Counted from the first letter of the stretch, positions 26,702-36,683 are shown. The stretch is 64,000 nucleotides of DNA from Cytobacillus sp. IB215665 (GCF_033963835.1 NZ_JAXBME010000013.1:62001-126000); one strand, 5' to 3'. The notes: generated by a model not told the origin, from the sequence alone. Program-made: numbers and translations.

Positions 26702-27507
26702 ATGCACCACTATATAAACAAATGATCAAATCGAATGTTAAGGGCTTTTTAAGCTTCGGAGTAGGGTCAGCTCTTTATGTAATTTTAATGACTTCTTTAT
26801 ATCCATTTATTGCTGACAACGCAGAGCAAATAAATGATATGTTAGATATATATCCAGATGCTTTAAAACAAGCATTCGGACTTGAGTCTTTCGGGACTTA
26901 CAGTGAATTTATTTCTGTAGAGTATTTTGGTTTGTTTTTTCCTATTATTTTAGGAGTATTTAGTGTGATGACAGCTGTGCAACTAATCGCAAAATTAGTA
27001 GATAGAGGCTCAATGGCGTATTTGCTTTCAACAAAAGTCACTCGTAGTTCTGTCGTACTTACACAAATAGCAGTATTAGTTAGTGGTTTAACGATCATTG
27101 TTTTTTTAACATTCATTGGTGGTGTTATTGGAGGGGAATGGCTAATTGATGACCAATATGCCATTGGAACGAACGTATTTTTTAAGATCAATATAGTTGG
27201 TTTATTATTGTTTTTCGCCGTTGGAGGTTATTCTTTCCTCATTTCTGCCCTACTGAACGACGAGAAACTAGCATTTGGTCTTGCTGGTGGATTGACTTTT
27301 CTATTTTACGGGTTAGATATGGCAGGAAAAATAAGCACTGACTTAGACTGGTTGAGAAATATCACTTTGTTCTCGCTGTATGAACCGAGTCAGATTGCTA
27401 TTGGTGAAGGAAATGTATTCTCTTCATCTCTTCTTCTATTGAGTATTGGTGTAATCATGTTTATTTTAGCAGTATTTGTTTTTAAACGTCGTAATTTACC
27501 TTTATAA
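26698..27507 (+). CDS. ABC-2 type transporter permease
   Basis: A 269-residue membrane protein with six hydrophobic helices, the last ending FKRRNLPL. It is the partner of the upstream ATPase, with a 4-base overlap (GTGA). The long loop after helix 1 (about 40-75) is typical of ABC-2 drug and bacteriocin exporters. GTG start with AAAGGGGGGATAAA. A terminator follows at 27664. Confidence 0.88.
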   Translation: MNAPLYKQMIKSNVKGFLSFGVGSALYVILMTSLYPFIADNAEQINDMLDIYPDALKQAFGLESFGTYSEFISVEYFGLFFPIILGVFSVMTAVQLIAKLVDRGSMAYLLSTKVTRSSVVLTQIAVLVSGLTIIVFLTFIGGVIGGEWLIDDQYAIGTNVFFKINIVGLLLFFAVGGYSFLISALLNDEKLAFGLAGGLTFLFYGLDMAGKISTDLDWLRNITLFSLYEPSQIAIGEGNVFSSSLLLLSIGVIMFILAVFVFKRRNLPL

Positions 27508-27663
27508 TCATTGAATGTTCTATATATGGAGGTCTTTTCTACAATATTTTTTATGGTTAACAAATTAGTTATATAGTTATCATTGATTACAGAAGAATAG
27601 ATGTCCCCAACTCTAGTTAATTCGAAAAAAAACAATGCGAAAAAACAGCAGTAAGAAAAAATT

Positions 27664-27693
27664 AAGCTAGCCTTGTGGAAAGGCTAGCTTTTA
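27664..27693 (+). terminator. Terminator after the ABC genes
   Basis: AAGCTAGCCT / AGGCTAGCTT stem with loop TGTGGAA region, followed by TTTATTA. Confidence 0.8.
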
Positions 27694-27773
27694 TTAGTAC
27701 AAAGAAAAAATGATTGTTTGATTTTATTATATATTATGGATAACGTAGTTAACCTTTGAAACTACTGAGGCTT

Positions 27774-28387
27774 TCATAAATACGTATCATCTATTTCCTT
27801 CAAACCAGCATTTAGTAAATAAAATTTAAAATTGTCAATTTGGGCTTTATCTATGACTATACTGACGGGTCTTATTTTCTTGGAAGGATGGATGATATGA
27901 AGCTTTACTTCAAAGCCCTCCTTAATTTTGTCATGGATTCCAGCGTATTCATGCCATCTACTCATTCTTGTAACATTGAAGTAGTTAAATTGCTCCCATT
28001 TATACACTTTGCCTTTAACTAACATTCCTTCTTGCAATATTGCAAATATACTTCTGTCACCATTCCAAGTAACGAGAATAGTTAATAAAAAGAAGTTCGG
28101 GAAAGCCTCAATTATACTTTTATAGTTTATATAACCTAAAACCAAAACAGTTGTTAGTATTAGCGTCATGCTAAAAGTAGTCCATTTGATTATTTTCCAT
28201 TGCTTTGATGCAAAGGAGTGATTTGTAATGATCATACCGTCGACTAACATGCCATGTTGTTGAAGGACTTTTGGCGTAGGATAACTAATGTTTCTGAGAT
28301 TTGGATCAGCTTTTTTGTCTTAGTATAATGAAATACGGTTAATCCAATAAGTTATAATAATAAAATAGTATCTAGTACTAACATCAT
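27774..28387 (-). pseudogene. Disrupted gene for a membrane protein of unknown function
   Basis: The intact 3' part (27774-28250) encodes a 158-residue membrane protein with two helices and a PH-like beta-rich tail. The same protein text continues upstream: DPNLRNISYPTPKVLQQHG precedes MLVDGMIITNHSF in frame. Further back, a TAA and a frame change at the T-run 28311-28316 interrupt it. Reading across gives a start at 28387, MMLVLDTILLL, a stop at 28352-28354, LIGLTVFHYTKTK, then the shift. AAGGGG precedes the start. So one nonsense codon and one frameshift separate the first membrane helix from the rest. A shorter protein could still be made from an internal ATG, but no good ribosome binding site is seen. 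Confidence 0.6.
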
Positions 28388-28592
28388 GCATGCAAAGCCC
28401 CTTATCTACACAAATATAAGTTACAATAATGTATAATAATTGTAGCTAAGTATGTAAATTCGACAAAATAATGTAAATCCCTCTGTATTCTTCCTTATAT
28501 ACTTGCCGATAATTAACTTATCAATGAGCACACACCTTGCCAACTTACTATAATTCTTTATACAATACATTAAGTTATGTTATATAAAAAGT

Positions 28593-28720
28593 AGGTTATT
28601 TTCGCATATACTTTTTAATTTTATATTAACGCACAAATAGAATTTTGAGGAATCTCTTTTTCTATAAACTTTACCTTGCTATTTTTTTTCCATTAGCAAC
28701 AAAGTTATCGAAAAGAGCCA
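28593..28720 (+). repeat. Interspersed inverted-end repeat, copy K
   Basis: Starts AGGTTATTTTCGCATATAC and ends GCAACAAAGTTATCGAAAAG then AGCC. Right end agrees well with the family; the core is diverged. It lies just upstream of the MoxR-ATPase gene and may contain or disturb its promoter. Confidence 0.6.
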
Positions 28721-28750
28721 TAAAAATATAGAAGGGTTTGTAACTACAGC

Positions 28751-29641
28751 ATGACTGCGAACATAAATACGATACAATTGCCTAATCAAATAAGTAATAT
28801 ACTTAAAAGTAGAACCAATAATAAGTATCAACAAGAGGACAGTTCCCTAATTGGAAAAGGTGGTTATACGAGCGACAATACAAATATTTTATTTGATGCT
28901 ATCGTTGCATTATCTTTAGGAAAAAATGTATTGCTTAAAGGACCAACAGGATCAGGTAAAACGAAATTAGCTGACACGTTATCTAGCTTGTTTCAGCAAC
29001 CGATGCATAGTGTTAACTGTTCGGTTGATTTAGATGCCGAAGCTTTACTTGGATATAAAACGATTAGTGACGTCAATGATAGACCGACAATCGATTTTAT
29101 TCCTGGTCCTGTAATAAACGCGATGCAAAAAGGGCACCTCTTATATATAGATGAAATTAACATGGCAAAGCCAGAAACATTACCTATATTAAATGGTGTC
29201 TTAGATTATAGAAAGATGATTACAAATCCATTTACAAGTGAAGTAGTTCAAGCTGAAGAAGGATTTGGAGTCATTGCTGCAATTAATGAAGGCTATGTAG
29301 GGACAGTTCCTTTAAATGAGGCGTTAAAAAATAGGTTTATTGTTATTGAGGTACCATATATTCAAGGTGATAGTTTAGAGAATGTTCTCAAAGAGCAATC
29401 AATGTTATCAGATGAAAAGCTAATTAAATCGTTTGTCACTCTATCTGCTGATTTAATTACACATGTGAAACAAGGGAACATATCTGAAGAGGCTGCATCA
29501 ATACGTGCACTTATTGATACATGTGACTTAGCAGTACACTTACCTCCTGAAAGGGCTATTCAACGTGGTATTATTGATAAGCTCGAAGATGAAAGAGAAA
29601 AGTCTGCGGTAAAAAATATAGTCGAAACTCTATTTGAATGA
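28751..29641 (+). CDS. yojN: MoxR-type AAA+ ATPase (NirQ/NorQ/GvpN family, YojN-like)
   Basis: A 296-residue AAA+ ATPase. Walker A is [10 protein letters not shown] (about 70-79), Walker [14 protein letters not shown] (about 130-142) and the sensor region VIAAINEG. It belongs to the MoxR/NirQ group, which works with a VWA-domain partner to insert metal or remodel target enzymes. The next gene encodes such a partner, as in B. subtilis yojN-yojO. ATG follows GAAGGG at a long 12-base spacing. No nitrite or nitric oxide reductase gene lies nearby, so the client is unknown. Confidence 0.88.
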   Translation: MTANINTIQLPNQISNILKSRTNNKYQQEDSSLIGKGGYTSDNTNILFDAIVALSLGKNVLLKGPTGSGKTKLADTLSSLFQQPMHSVNCSVDLDAEALLGYKTISDVNDRPTIDFIPGPVINAMQKGHLLYIDEINMAKPETLPILNGVLDYRKMITNPFTSEVVQAEEGFGVIAAINEGYVGTVPLNEALKNRFIVIEVPYIQGDSLENVLKEQSMLSDEKLIKSFVTLSADLITHVKQGNISEEAASIRALIDTCDLAVHLPPERAIQRGIIDKLEDEREKSAVKNIVETLFE

Positions 29642-29651
29642 GGAACTATTA

Positions 29652-31574
29652 ATGAAGCCGATACAATTTAACGATAAAAAAATTGATTCTTTCTTATTTA
29701 TGGAGCTATCTGACCTTGCTAAAGCACTCACAAAAAACGAAGAAGTCGAGGTAGAGTTTGGCTTTCGTTCCTATTACGATATCATTCAACAGAAAGCATA
29801 TGTTAGTCATTTTTGGGATCTTCGAGAGCGTCAAGAAATGATCGCTGGGTTAAAGAGTGAAGTATATTTACGTTGCATTGGTAATATAAACTATACTAAT
29901 ATGCTGGCATATAAGGCTTTTGTCAGGAAGATAAAATCTGCAAATCTTACAAGCTTTGCAAAACAATTATTTATGCTTCTTGAGGATATTCGTTTAGAAG
30001 GAATTTGTATCCGACAAAGACCAGGTACGAAAAAGGCATTTGTCAAACGAAGAGAAGTTTATAGAAAGTATTTTGAAGATCAACTTAAAGTCAATATAGT
30101 AAAAAGCGTATATACAGATGCACTATTTAATGCAATCTATTTACTCATTACATCCGAATCACCGTTAGAAGAAATTCCAACTATTAATCAGAGCGTGGAT
30201 TTAATAATTCCGTTTCTTCAAAGAGAGCTGCCAAAAATATATGAAGCAACAAAAACTGAAGATACTACAAAAATATGTTGGACAATCATAGAAGTCTTGG
30301 ATGAAGTATTAACAGCTGATATGTTAAACATTTACTTCTTGTTGCCAGAAACGGTGTTGCAAGAAATTGATAATGGGCAAACATTCCGTGACTTAAAACG
30401 TAAAGATAAATTGAAGAATGAAGATATGTTGGCAAAAAATCACGATGATGAAGACAAGCATGAAGATGTACTCCCGACATGGCATCGTGAAACAGAAACG
30501 ACAACAAAGAGCTTTTTGCAGTTTGATCTAGAGCAAGGAACAAAGACAGACCTTATCGGTCAAGGTGTAAGGAAAGGTGAAAGTGGAGACCAAGCGATGG
30601 GTATCGTACAAGGAAGCTCACAGCAAAGCTCTCAAAGTGATTTTTCTCAAATGGAATTAATGGAAGGGGAGCACGAGGAGAAAAACTTTGGAGGGGATTC
30701 CACGTATGGTAAAGAAAATAGGTATGCTGTCGCCCATCAAGTGGATATTCTGAGTCCTTCAGCAAATGATATATCTTTATATAAAAACTATAAAATGTTA
30801 GTAACTCCCTACCAAAAAAAGCTAACACAAACAATTAAAAAAACTGTTGAAGAAAAAAAGATTTTACCAAAAAATGATTTGCATTTTGGTCGCTTGAATC
30901 GAAAGCTCACTAAGCTATTTACTGATGATCGTCCACGAATGTTTTATAAAAAAACGAATCCGTCTACACAATTGGACGCTGTTTTTTCATTATTAGTTGA
31001 TTGTTCGGCATCAATGTTTGATAAGATGGATCACACAAAGAGTGGGATAACACTGTTTCATGAAACGTTGAAGTCTCTTTTCATTCCACACCAAATTGTA
31101 GGTTTTTGGGAAGACACAGCGGACGCTACAGAAACTAATCAGCCGAACTATTTTCAAACAGTCATCGGCTTTCAATCTTCTTTAAGAAAAACGAGTGGTT
31201 TTGAAATCATGCAGCTTCAAGCGCAAGAAGACAATCGTGACGGTTTTGCCATACGGTACCTTACTAACCAACTCCTACAAAGAATAGAAAACCAAAAATT
31301 TTTGCTTGTTTTTTCAGATGGTGAGCCAGCGGCCTTTGGCTACGATCAAAATGGTATAGTTGACACGCATGAAGCTGTTCTACACGCAAGAAAAAACAAT
31401 ATAGAAGTGATTAACATTTTTCTGGCAAATGGAGAAATTAGTGAAGGTCAAAGGAGTACCTTCGAGAATATATATGGGAAGTTCAGTATAGTTGTAGAAA
31501 ATCTTGAAGAGTTATCTGATGTACTATTCCCATTATTAAAGAAGCTATTACTGAAAACTATTCATACTGATTAA
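29652..31574 (+). CDS. yojO: VWA-domain protein, partner of MoxR ATPase (YojO-like)
   Basis: A 640-residue soluble protein with a C-terminal von Willebrand A domain (about 440-640). The MIDAS motif DCSASMFDK is intact and a later FSDGEPAAFG supplies the metal-site Asp. The middle (about 255-350) is acidic, low-complexity and Gln/Ser-rich. It pairs with the upstream ATPase; these NorD/CbbO-like proteins give client specificity. ATG at 29652 follows GAGGA, which overlaps the ATPase stop codon; a TTG 18 bases upstream lacks a site. Hairpin terminator follows. Confidence 0.87.
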   Translation: MKPIQFNDKKIDSFLFMELSDLAKALTKNEEVEVEFGFRSYYDIIQQKAYVSHFWDLRERQEMIAGLKSEVYLRCIGNINYTNMLAYKAFVRKIKSANLTSFAKQLFMLLEDIRLEGICIRQRPGTKKAFVKRREVYRKYFEDQLKVNIVKSVYTDALFNAIYLLITSESPLEEIPTINQSVDLIIPFLQRELPKIYEATKTEDTTKICWTIIEVLDEVLTADMLNIYFLLPETVLQEIDNGQTFRDLKRKDKLKNEDMLAKNHDDEDKHEDVLPTWHRETETTTKSFLQFDLEQGTKTDLIGQGVRKGESGDQAMGIVQGSSQQSSQSDFSQMELMEGEHEEKNFGGDSTYGKENRYAVAHQVDILSPSANDISLYKNYKMLVTPYQKKLTQTIKKTVEEKKILPKNDLHFGRLNRKLTKLFTDDRPRMFYKKTNPSTQLDAVFSLLVDCSASMFDKMDHTKSGITLFHETLKSLFIPHQIVGFWEDTADATETNQPNYFQTVIGFQSSLRKTSGFEIMQLQAQEDNRDGFAIRYLTNQLLQRIENQKFLLVFSDGEPAAFGYDQNGIVDTHEAVLHARKNNIEVINIFLANGEISEGQRSTFENIYGKFSIVVENLEELSDVLFPLLKKLLLKTIHTD

Positions 31575-31581
31575 TAATATG

Positions 31582-31615
31582 GAATCAGGTAAGATTAACT
31601 TATCTGGTTCTTTCC
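31582..31615 (+). terminator. Terminator of the yojNO-like operon
   Basis: GAATCAGGTAAG / CTTATCTGGTTC stem (two G-U pairs) followed by TTTCC. Confidence 0.6.
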
Positions 31616-31823
31616 ATCACAATCATGCATGTGTAGATATACGTAGGTTAGTGGTATATTTAGTCATTGGAAAATGAATGTGAAAAAATAAAGGTATTTC
31701 GTAAAATTTGTTAGTATTTGAATAGTATAATAGTGGTGTTGAGCGCAGTCACTGAATTATTGAAAGTAGATCTAGTTACAATAAAACTATGCTATAACAG
31801 CCAATTAAAAGGAATTGATAACA

Positions 31824-32054
31824 ATGTATCTCACAATAAAAGAGCTTGCAGATTATTTATCCATATCTGAAGCAGCTATTGAAGATTTAATACTACATAA
31901 AAAAATTCGGGCTGTATTTGATGGTGATCAGTATTTAGTTAATAAAGATCAGTTTACGACACATATGGAACAAGTAGAAAAGTATAAGAAACTAATAGAT
32001 GAGATACTTCAAGAACCTATCCCAGAGGATATAGATGTGAAGGATGAAGATTGA
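31824..32054 (+). CDS. Excisionase-type helix-turn-helix DNA-binding protein
   Basis: A 76-residue MerR/excisionase-like DNA-binding protein: TIKELADYLSISEAAIEDLI, then KIRAVFDGDQYLVNKDQF, the recognition helix and wing of HTH_17. A short acidic tail follows. ATG at 31824 follows AAAAGGAATTGATAAC; a TTG 9 bases upstream is less likely. It stands alone, with no integrase or phage gene nearby, so a true excisionase role is doubtful; a small regulator is more likely. Confidence 0.82.
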   Translation: MYLTIKELADYLSISEAAIEDLILHKKIRAVFDGDQYLVNKDQFTTHMEQVEKYKKLIDEILQEPIPEDIDVKDED

Positions 32055-32570
32055 TTGACAATGCGGAACTTCTCACTGCTCAGCTAACGCTTGAGATGGA
32101 GCCTTTAAGTTCCACGATCGAGCCAACCTTGTATCCCCCTAAGTGGTACGTACCGTCGTACCTCATGTAGATGTCAGGTAAAGGGAATTTGATCTGTATG
32201 GTAATTATTTTACAAGTAGAAGGGAATATTGGCTTTCGCATAGGTTTGTCCGCTCAACTCTATATAATAAGTTGCCGGAGAATGAGTCATAAGGATTTTA
32301 TTACATATTTTTGCTATCGTTAAACCGAATTCACTTATTCCTTACCATTGAGCTACGCCATTCACATGGTTAATTTAGTAATGCTCTATGTATTGTACGG
32401 TTTCAATTCTCCACTTAAGTGTGGTGCTGACCTCAACTAAAACCTTTAAATGACATCAAAGCTTTTACATACTCATTTATGTTAATTGCTAAAGAGGAAT
32501 TGTTTTCTACTCAAAAATAAGATACGATAAATGCAAAAAATAACAGTTAAAATATATATTAGTATAAATA
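32055..32570. other. Unexplained 500-base block with higher local GC and hairpins
   Basis: Text from about 32060 to 32190 is richer in GC than its surroundings and holds a hairpin, GGTACG-TACCGT-CGTACC (about 32144-32161). Short coding-like fragments (e.g. AIHMVNLVMLYVLYGFNSPL near 32349-32410) lie in one frame without a start. A decayed retroelement or structured RNA are possible; neither is shown. Confidence 0.35.
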
Positions 32571-32673
32571 AAGGCGTTTTCGCATTGATAGTTGTTTTTC
32601 GTATTAGGAAATAAACACTTTCAAAAATAGCGGTTAGGTAACACAACTGCAACAAAGTTTATGAAAAGAGCCT
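32571..32673 (+). repeat. Interspersed inverted-end repeat, copy E (internally shortened)
   Basis: Starts AAGGCGTTTTCGCATTGATA and ends CAACAAAGTTTATGAAAAGA then GCCT. At 103 bp it lacks much of the core but keeps both ends. Confidence 0.7.
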
Positions 32674-32733
32674 AAATAAAAGGTATAACAATTTGTACTT
32701 AAACTGTAGCTCTACGGAATGAAGGTGAACTTC

Positions 32734-33306
32734 ATGGGAAGAAAGAAAAGAATAGAAAAAAAAGACCTTTTTGAATCAACTCGTAAATTACTTATTGAAA
32801 AAGGGTACGAAGGTTTTCATTTTAAAGCACTTGCTGAACAACTTAGTGTAGGTAGAAGTACCATTTATGAATACTATGCTAATAAAGATGAGCTCATCTT
32901 TCATTACATAAAGCACGTTTCAGATAAAATTTATGGTGAATGTAAAAAGGTGTTAGAGCATACTGATTCTTTAGTGCAGCTTCAAGAATTGCTTACTATT
33001 TTTCTTAAGCACGGGGAAACAATACACGATATGATCCAAGTATATAAACATATGAAGGCGTCATCAAATCATCATGATGAAAAAATGGATGTACTTGAAA
33101 AAGAAAATGAGCGTTTCTTTGAAATATTAGTTAATGTGATAAAATGTGGGCAACGAGAGTTTGTTATCCGCAATGATTTGCAAGCGCATAGCATAGCCAG
33201 TGTCTTTTTTAGTTCTATTTTGATCCCAAATACTTTAAATATGGATATTGACCAATGGAGTGAAACATTATTTACTTTATTTTTTGATGGCATTAAGGCC
33301 AAATAG
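32734..33306 (+). CDS. TetR-family transcriptional regulator of an RND exporter
   Basis: A 190-residue TetR-type regulator. The helix-turn-helix (about 8-52) reads FKALAEQLSVGRSTIYEYYA. ATG at 32734 follows GAAGGTGAAC; a further upstream ATG in frame at 32719 has no site. It lies just before an RND transporter gene with candidate operators between. Ligand unknown. Confidence 0.92.
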   Translation: MGRKKRIEKKDLFESTRKLLIEKGYEGFHFKALAEQLSVGRSTIYEYYANKDELIFHYIKHVSDKIYGECKKVLEHTDSLVQLQELLTIFLKHGETIHDMIQVYKHMKASSNHHDEKMDVLEKENERFFEILVNVIKCGQREFVIRNDLQAHSIASVFFSSILIPNTLNMDIDQWSETLFTLFFDGIKAK

Positions 33307-33335
33307 TTGACACTTCTGTCGGGAATGTGTGATAA
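33307..33335 (+). promoter_or_regulatory. Promoter overlapped by operator, upstream of the RND gene
   Basis: TTGACA (33307-33312), 17-base spacer, TGATAA (33330-33335). The -35 is also the left half of TTGACA-CTTC-TGTCGG, an inverted repeat matching the second operator at 33368-33385. It begins immediately after the regulator's stop codon. Confidence 0.6.
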
Positions 33336-33336
33336 T

Positions 33337-33360
33337 AACTCCGATTAAGGAGTTTTTTTT
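33337..33360 (+). terminator. Terminator between tetR and RND genes
   Basis: AACTCC-GATTAA-GGAGTT followed by TTTTTT. It sits directly after the predicted -10, so it would end the regulator transcript and might also sit at the 5' end of the transporter transcript. Confidence 0.75.
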
Positions 33361-33367
33361 GGACGTA

Positions 33368-33385
33368 TTCGACACATATGTCGAA
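33368..33385. promoter_or_regulatory. Candidate TetR operator
   Basis: TTCGACA-CATA-TGTCGAA, a 7-bp inverted repeat with a 4-base centre; the same architecture as TTGACA-CTTC-TGTCGG at 33307-33322. Confidence 0.6.
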
Positions 33386-33605
33386 AAAAGGGGAGTGATC
33401 GACCGAAAAGCTATCTTTACTATATAACTAGGATATGATTTAAGAGATTAATAATTTTTTAGTCAAATAGTTTGAAAACTTATAACCGATACAAACCGTG
33501 AATATGATTAAACATAAGTTCTGACATTACATTATGCATACTTACTGCTTACGGAAAAAAGAGTGTTAAAAAATATAATATTTAATGAACAGAAAGGAAA
33601 TGATG

Positions 33606-36600
33606 ATGACTTTTTTAACAAAATTCAGCTTGAAAAATGCCGTTGCCGTTTTTATTATATCTTTTCTTTTATTATTTGCAGGTGCATATTCTTTTACTAC
33701 GTTAAAGCTTGATTTGTTACCGGATATTGAATTTCCACAAATATCTGTTGAAGTAATATATCCTGGTGCTTCTCCTGAGGATATGGATGAGTTAGTGACA
33801 AGTAAACTGGAAGATAAATTTAAAACAATCGAAGGTGTGAAAAGGGTCCAAAGCTCGTCATTTGAAAGTGTAGCCATTTTAAATTTAGAATTTCCATTTA
33901 ATGCAGAGATGGACGATATTGAAGCACAAGTTAATAACTATATGAAGGAAACTATACTTCCCGAAGAAGCCATTACGAGTGTGAACCGCTTTTCATTTGG
34001 TTCATTACCTATTTATAACATTTCACTATTTGCTAAAAACGATAATGACTTACAGGAATTGTTAGAGGCAGAAGTTTTACCAGAACTTAATAAAATTCAA
34101 GGCATAAGTAGTGTTAGCGTTGGCGGTATACAAGAAGAACTTGTACAAATTACTGTCGACAGAGAAGAAGCTCAGCGTGCGGGTTTAAGCCTTGCACAAA
34201 TAAAGGAACAAATAAACGGAAAATACTTGTCGTTTCCGGCTGGTAATATTAAGTCAGATGATATACAGATCCCCATACGTATTCAAGAGGGCTTACAATC
34301 AGTTCAAGATTTAGAGAATCTTATTGTTTCATCGCCATTCGCACAAGACGGTAAGCCTCTCTATTTGAAAGATATAGCGACAATTGATTCGGTTATAGAA
34401 CAACCAGAATTAACAAGGTATAACTTAAATGATTCACTGTCGTTAGCGGTTATTAAAAAACAAGATGCAAATACTGTTGAAGTGGCCGAAAATGTGCTAA
34501 CCGTGTTGGATAAATATTCAAATAAACTAGATTATGCGATAGGCTTAGACTCTGCTGAAGGAATTGAAAAATCAGTTGAAACGTTAGTAAGAGAAGGTTT
34601 ATTAGGAGCGCTGTTTGCATCAGTAGCAGTATTGCTGTTTCTGCGAAATGTAAGAGCAACAATTATTGCCATTATTTCCATACCTTTATCTTTACTTGTG
34701 TCTTCAATATTTCTAGCTCAAATGGATATTACGTTAAATGTCATGACGCTTGGAGGAATGGCGGTAGCAGTAGGAAGAGTGGTAGATGATAGTATCGTAG
34801 TCATAGAAAATATCTTTAGAAGAGTAAGGAAGTCAAAGGCGAGTATAACAAACGACATTATTCAAGATTCAACGAAAGAAATATTAAAAGCTATCACATC
34901 TTCTACATTAACAACTGTAGTAGTGTTTTTACCTCTCGGCTTTGTCGGAGGGATAACAGGAGAATTTTTTCTACCGTTTGCTTTAACAATTGTGTTTTCA
35001 TTATTAACATCGTTGCTTGTAGCTATTACTATTGTACCTATATTAGCAAAATTTTCTTTCAAAAAAATACCCGAAGAAGAAAAAGAGGGTGTTTTACAGA
35101 GGTTTTATGGTCAAACAATCTCTTGGTCATTGAATCATAAAGCGCTTGTGTTAGTAGTTTCGCTCCTCTTACTCGTTGGTTCGGGATTCTTAGTTCAATC
35201 TTTAGGATTTACATTTATCCCTAATGAAGAAGAAAAGACACTAGTTGCGAGTATTGAGCTCCCATCCTCTACATCATTAGATAAAGCAAATGATGTATCT
35301 TTGCAAATTGAAAAAATGTATACAGAGCAATCAGAAATCAATGAGGTTACAGCAGGTGTAGGTAGCCGCGATTTTCGTACCGGATTAAAAAAACAAAATC
35401 AGGCTAGTTATTTTCTTACGTTAAATGAAGATGTAAACACTGCTTCATTAGTGAAAAAATTAGAAGGGAAAATGGAACAAATCGTTGACAATAATGCACC
35501 TGGAACAAAGATTGGCATTCAAGAGCTTGAAACAGGAGGACCACCTACGAATAATAATGTCAATATCGACTTGTATTCTAACAACTTAGAAAAACTGCAA
35601 GAAGCATCTAAATTAGTGGAAGACTATTTGCTAAACCACCCCTCATTGAAATATGTAACGAATAACTTTGAAGATAAGCAAAAGCAAGTTGTTGTGAATA
35701 TATATTCGGATAAAGCACAACAATACGATGTATCAGGTTTTCAAATTCTAGGGACGGTTGTTGATCAAACAAAGCCAGTTTCCCTCGGTAATCTCGCATT
35801 TGACGAGAAAGATCATCGTGTTCAGTTATCATATAACGATGACATCACCTCGCTCGAGCAATTAAAGAATACACAAATCTTTACTGCGCAAGGACCTATT
35901 GCTATAAAAGAGCTTGCAGAGGTTAAAGAAATTGAAACGTTTACGTCGATTCAAAAATTAGATGGAAAAGTATTTGCACGTATCTCAGCTCAAATTGATT
36001 CAGAAAATATTCAACAGGTTACACAGGAGGTTATCACGGGAGTTGAAAGAGATATAGTTCTTCCCAAAGGTGTGTCTTTTGAAGGCGGCGGAGGTAGTGA
36101 TGAGACTGTTGAGACATTCCAACAACTAGGGATAGCTATGATTTTTGCGATTGGACTCGTTTACATCACCATGTTGATCACTTTCGGCAAAGCTCGAATT
36201 CCATTTATTATCCTATCTTCACTCATATTTGTACCGATAGGATCATTTGTTGGATTGTCAATTGCACGTGAACCACTATCAGTAAGTGTAATGATTGGAT
36301 TTTTAATGTTAATCGGTATCGTCACGACAAATGCGATTGTACTTGTTGACAGAATTGGCCAAAACCGTGAAGAAAAAGGGTTTACTATACGACAGTCGAT
36401 TGTTGAAGCAGGTAAAACAAGGCTACGCCCGATATTAATGACCGCATTCGCGACGATCGCTGCCCTGTTGCCTTTAGCATTTACAACATCATCTGGGACA
36501 CTAATTTCTAAGGGCTTGGCAATTACAGTAATTGGGGGACTTACTTCGTCTACGCTGTTAACATTAATCATTATTCCTGTAGTTTATGAACTCTTTTTTA

Positions 36601-36626
36601 TCAGCCAAGTGAAAAAGGAAAGATAA
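33606..36626 (+). CDS. RND efflux transporter permease (AcrB/SwrC-like)
   Basis: A 1006-residue resistance-nodulation-division transporter with twelve helices and two large external loops (about 35-320 and 540-840). The proton-relay region of helix 4 reads GRVVDDSIVVIENIF, and the second half repeats the internal duplication (ATNAIVLVDRI-type segment, TTNAIVLVDRIG). It resembles Gram-positive SwrC, which exports surfactin and other amphiphiles. Start taken at the third of three tandem ATG codons, best spaced from AGAAAGGA and matching SwrC-type N termini (TFLTKFSLKN). Controlled, by inference, by the adjacent TetR protein. Confidence 0.93.
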   Translation: MTFLTKFSLKNAVAVFIISFLLLFAGAYSFTTLKLDLLPDIEFPQISVEVIYPGASPEDMDELVTSKLEDKFKTIEGVKRVQSSSFESVAILNLEFPFNAEMDDIEAQVNNYMKETILPEEAITSVNRFSFGSLPIYNISLFAKNDNDLQELLEAEVLPELNKIQGISSVSVGGIQEELVQITVDREEAQRAGLSLAQIKEQINGKYLSFPAGNIKSDDIQIPIRIQEGLQSVQDLENLIVSSPFAQDGKPLYLKDIATIDSVIEQPELTRYNLNDSLSLAVIKKQDANTVEVAENVLTVLDKYSNKLDYAIGLDSAEGIEKSVETLVREGLLGALFASVAVLLFLRNVRATIIAIISIPLSLLVSSIFLAQMDITLNVMTLGGMAVAVGRVVDDSIVVIENIFRRVRKSKASITNDIIQDSTKEILKAITSSTLTTVVVFLPLGFVGGITGEFFLPFALTIVFSLLTSLLVAITIVPILAKFSFKKIPEEEKEGVLQRFYGQTISWSLNHKALVLVVSLLLLVGSGFLVQSLGFTFIPNEEEKTLVASIELPSSTSLDKANDVSLQIEKMYTEQSEINEVTAGVGSRDFRTGLKKQNQASYFLTLNEDVNTASLVKKLEGKMEQIVDNNAPGTKIGIQELETGGPPTNNNVNIDLYSNNLEKLQEASKLVEDYLLNHPSLKYVTNNFEDKQKQVVVNIYSDKAQQYDVSGFQILGTVVDQTKPVSLGNLAFDEKDHRVQLSYNDDITSLEQLKNTQIFTAQGPIAIKELAEVKEIETFTSIQKLDGKVFARISAQIDSENIQQVTQEVITGVERDIVLPKGVSFEGGGGSDETVETFQQLGIAMIFAIGLVYITMLITFGKARIPFIILSSLIFVPIGSFVGLSIAREPLSVSVMIGFLMLIGIVTTNAIVLVDRIGQNREEKGFTIRQSIVEAGKTRLRPILMTAFATIAALLPLAFTTSSGTLISKGLAITVIGGLTSSTLLTLIIIPVVYELFFISQVKKER

Positions 36627-36650
36627 AAAATATATATTTTTTGCATGACA

Positions 36651-36678
36651 AAGGCACATGTATTTTAACATGTGCCTT
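36651..36678. terminator. Terminator-like palindrome after the RND gene
   Basis: AAGGCACATGT / ACATGTGCCTT, an 11-bp perfect stem between the RND gene and a convergent small gene. Confidence 0.6.
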
Positions 36679-36683
36679 GTAGA

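Noticed and set aside
28751-31574. Gas-vesicle or denitrification cluster
   Set aside because: Only the GvpN/NorQ-like ATPase and VWA partner occur; no gvpA, nor or nir genes are present.
31824-32054. Evidence for a prophage or integrative element because of an excisionase-like protein
   Set aside because: No integrase, att repeats or phage genes around; the fold is also common in ordinary small regulators.
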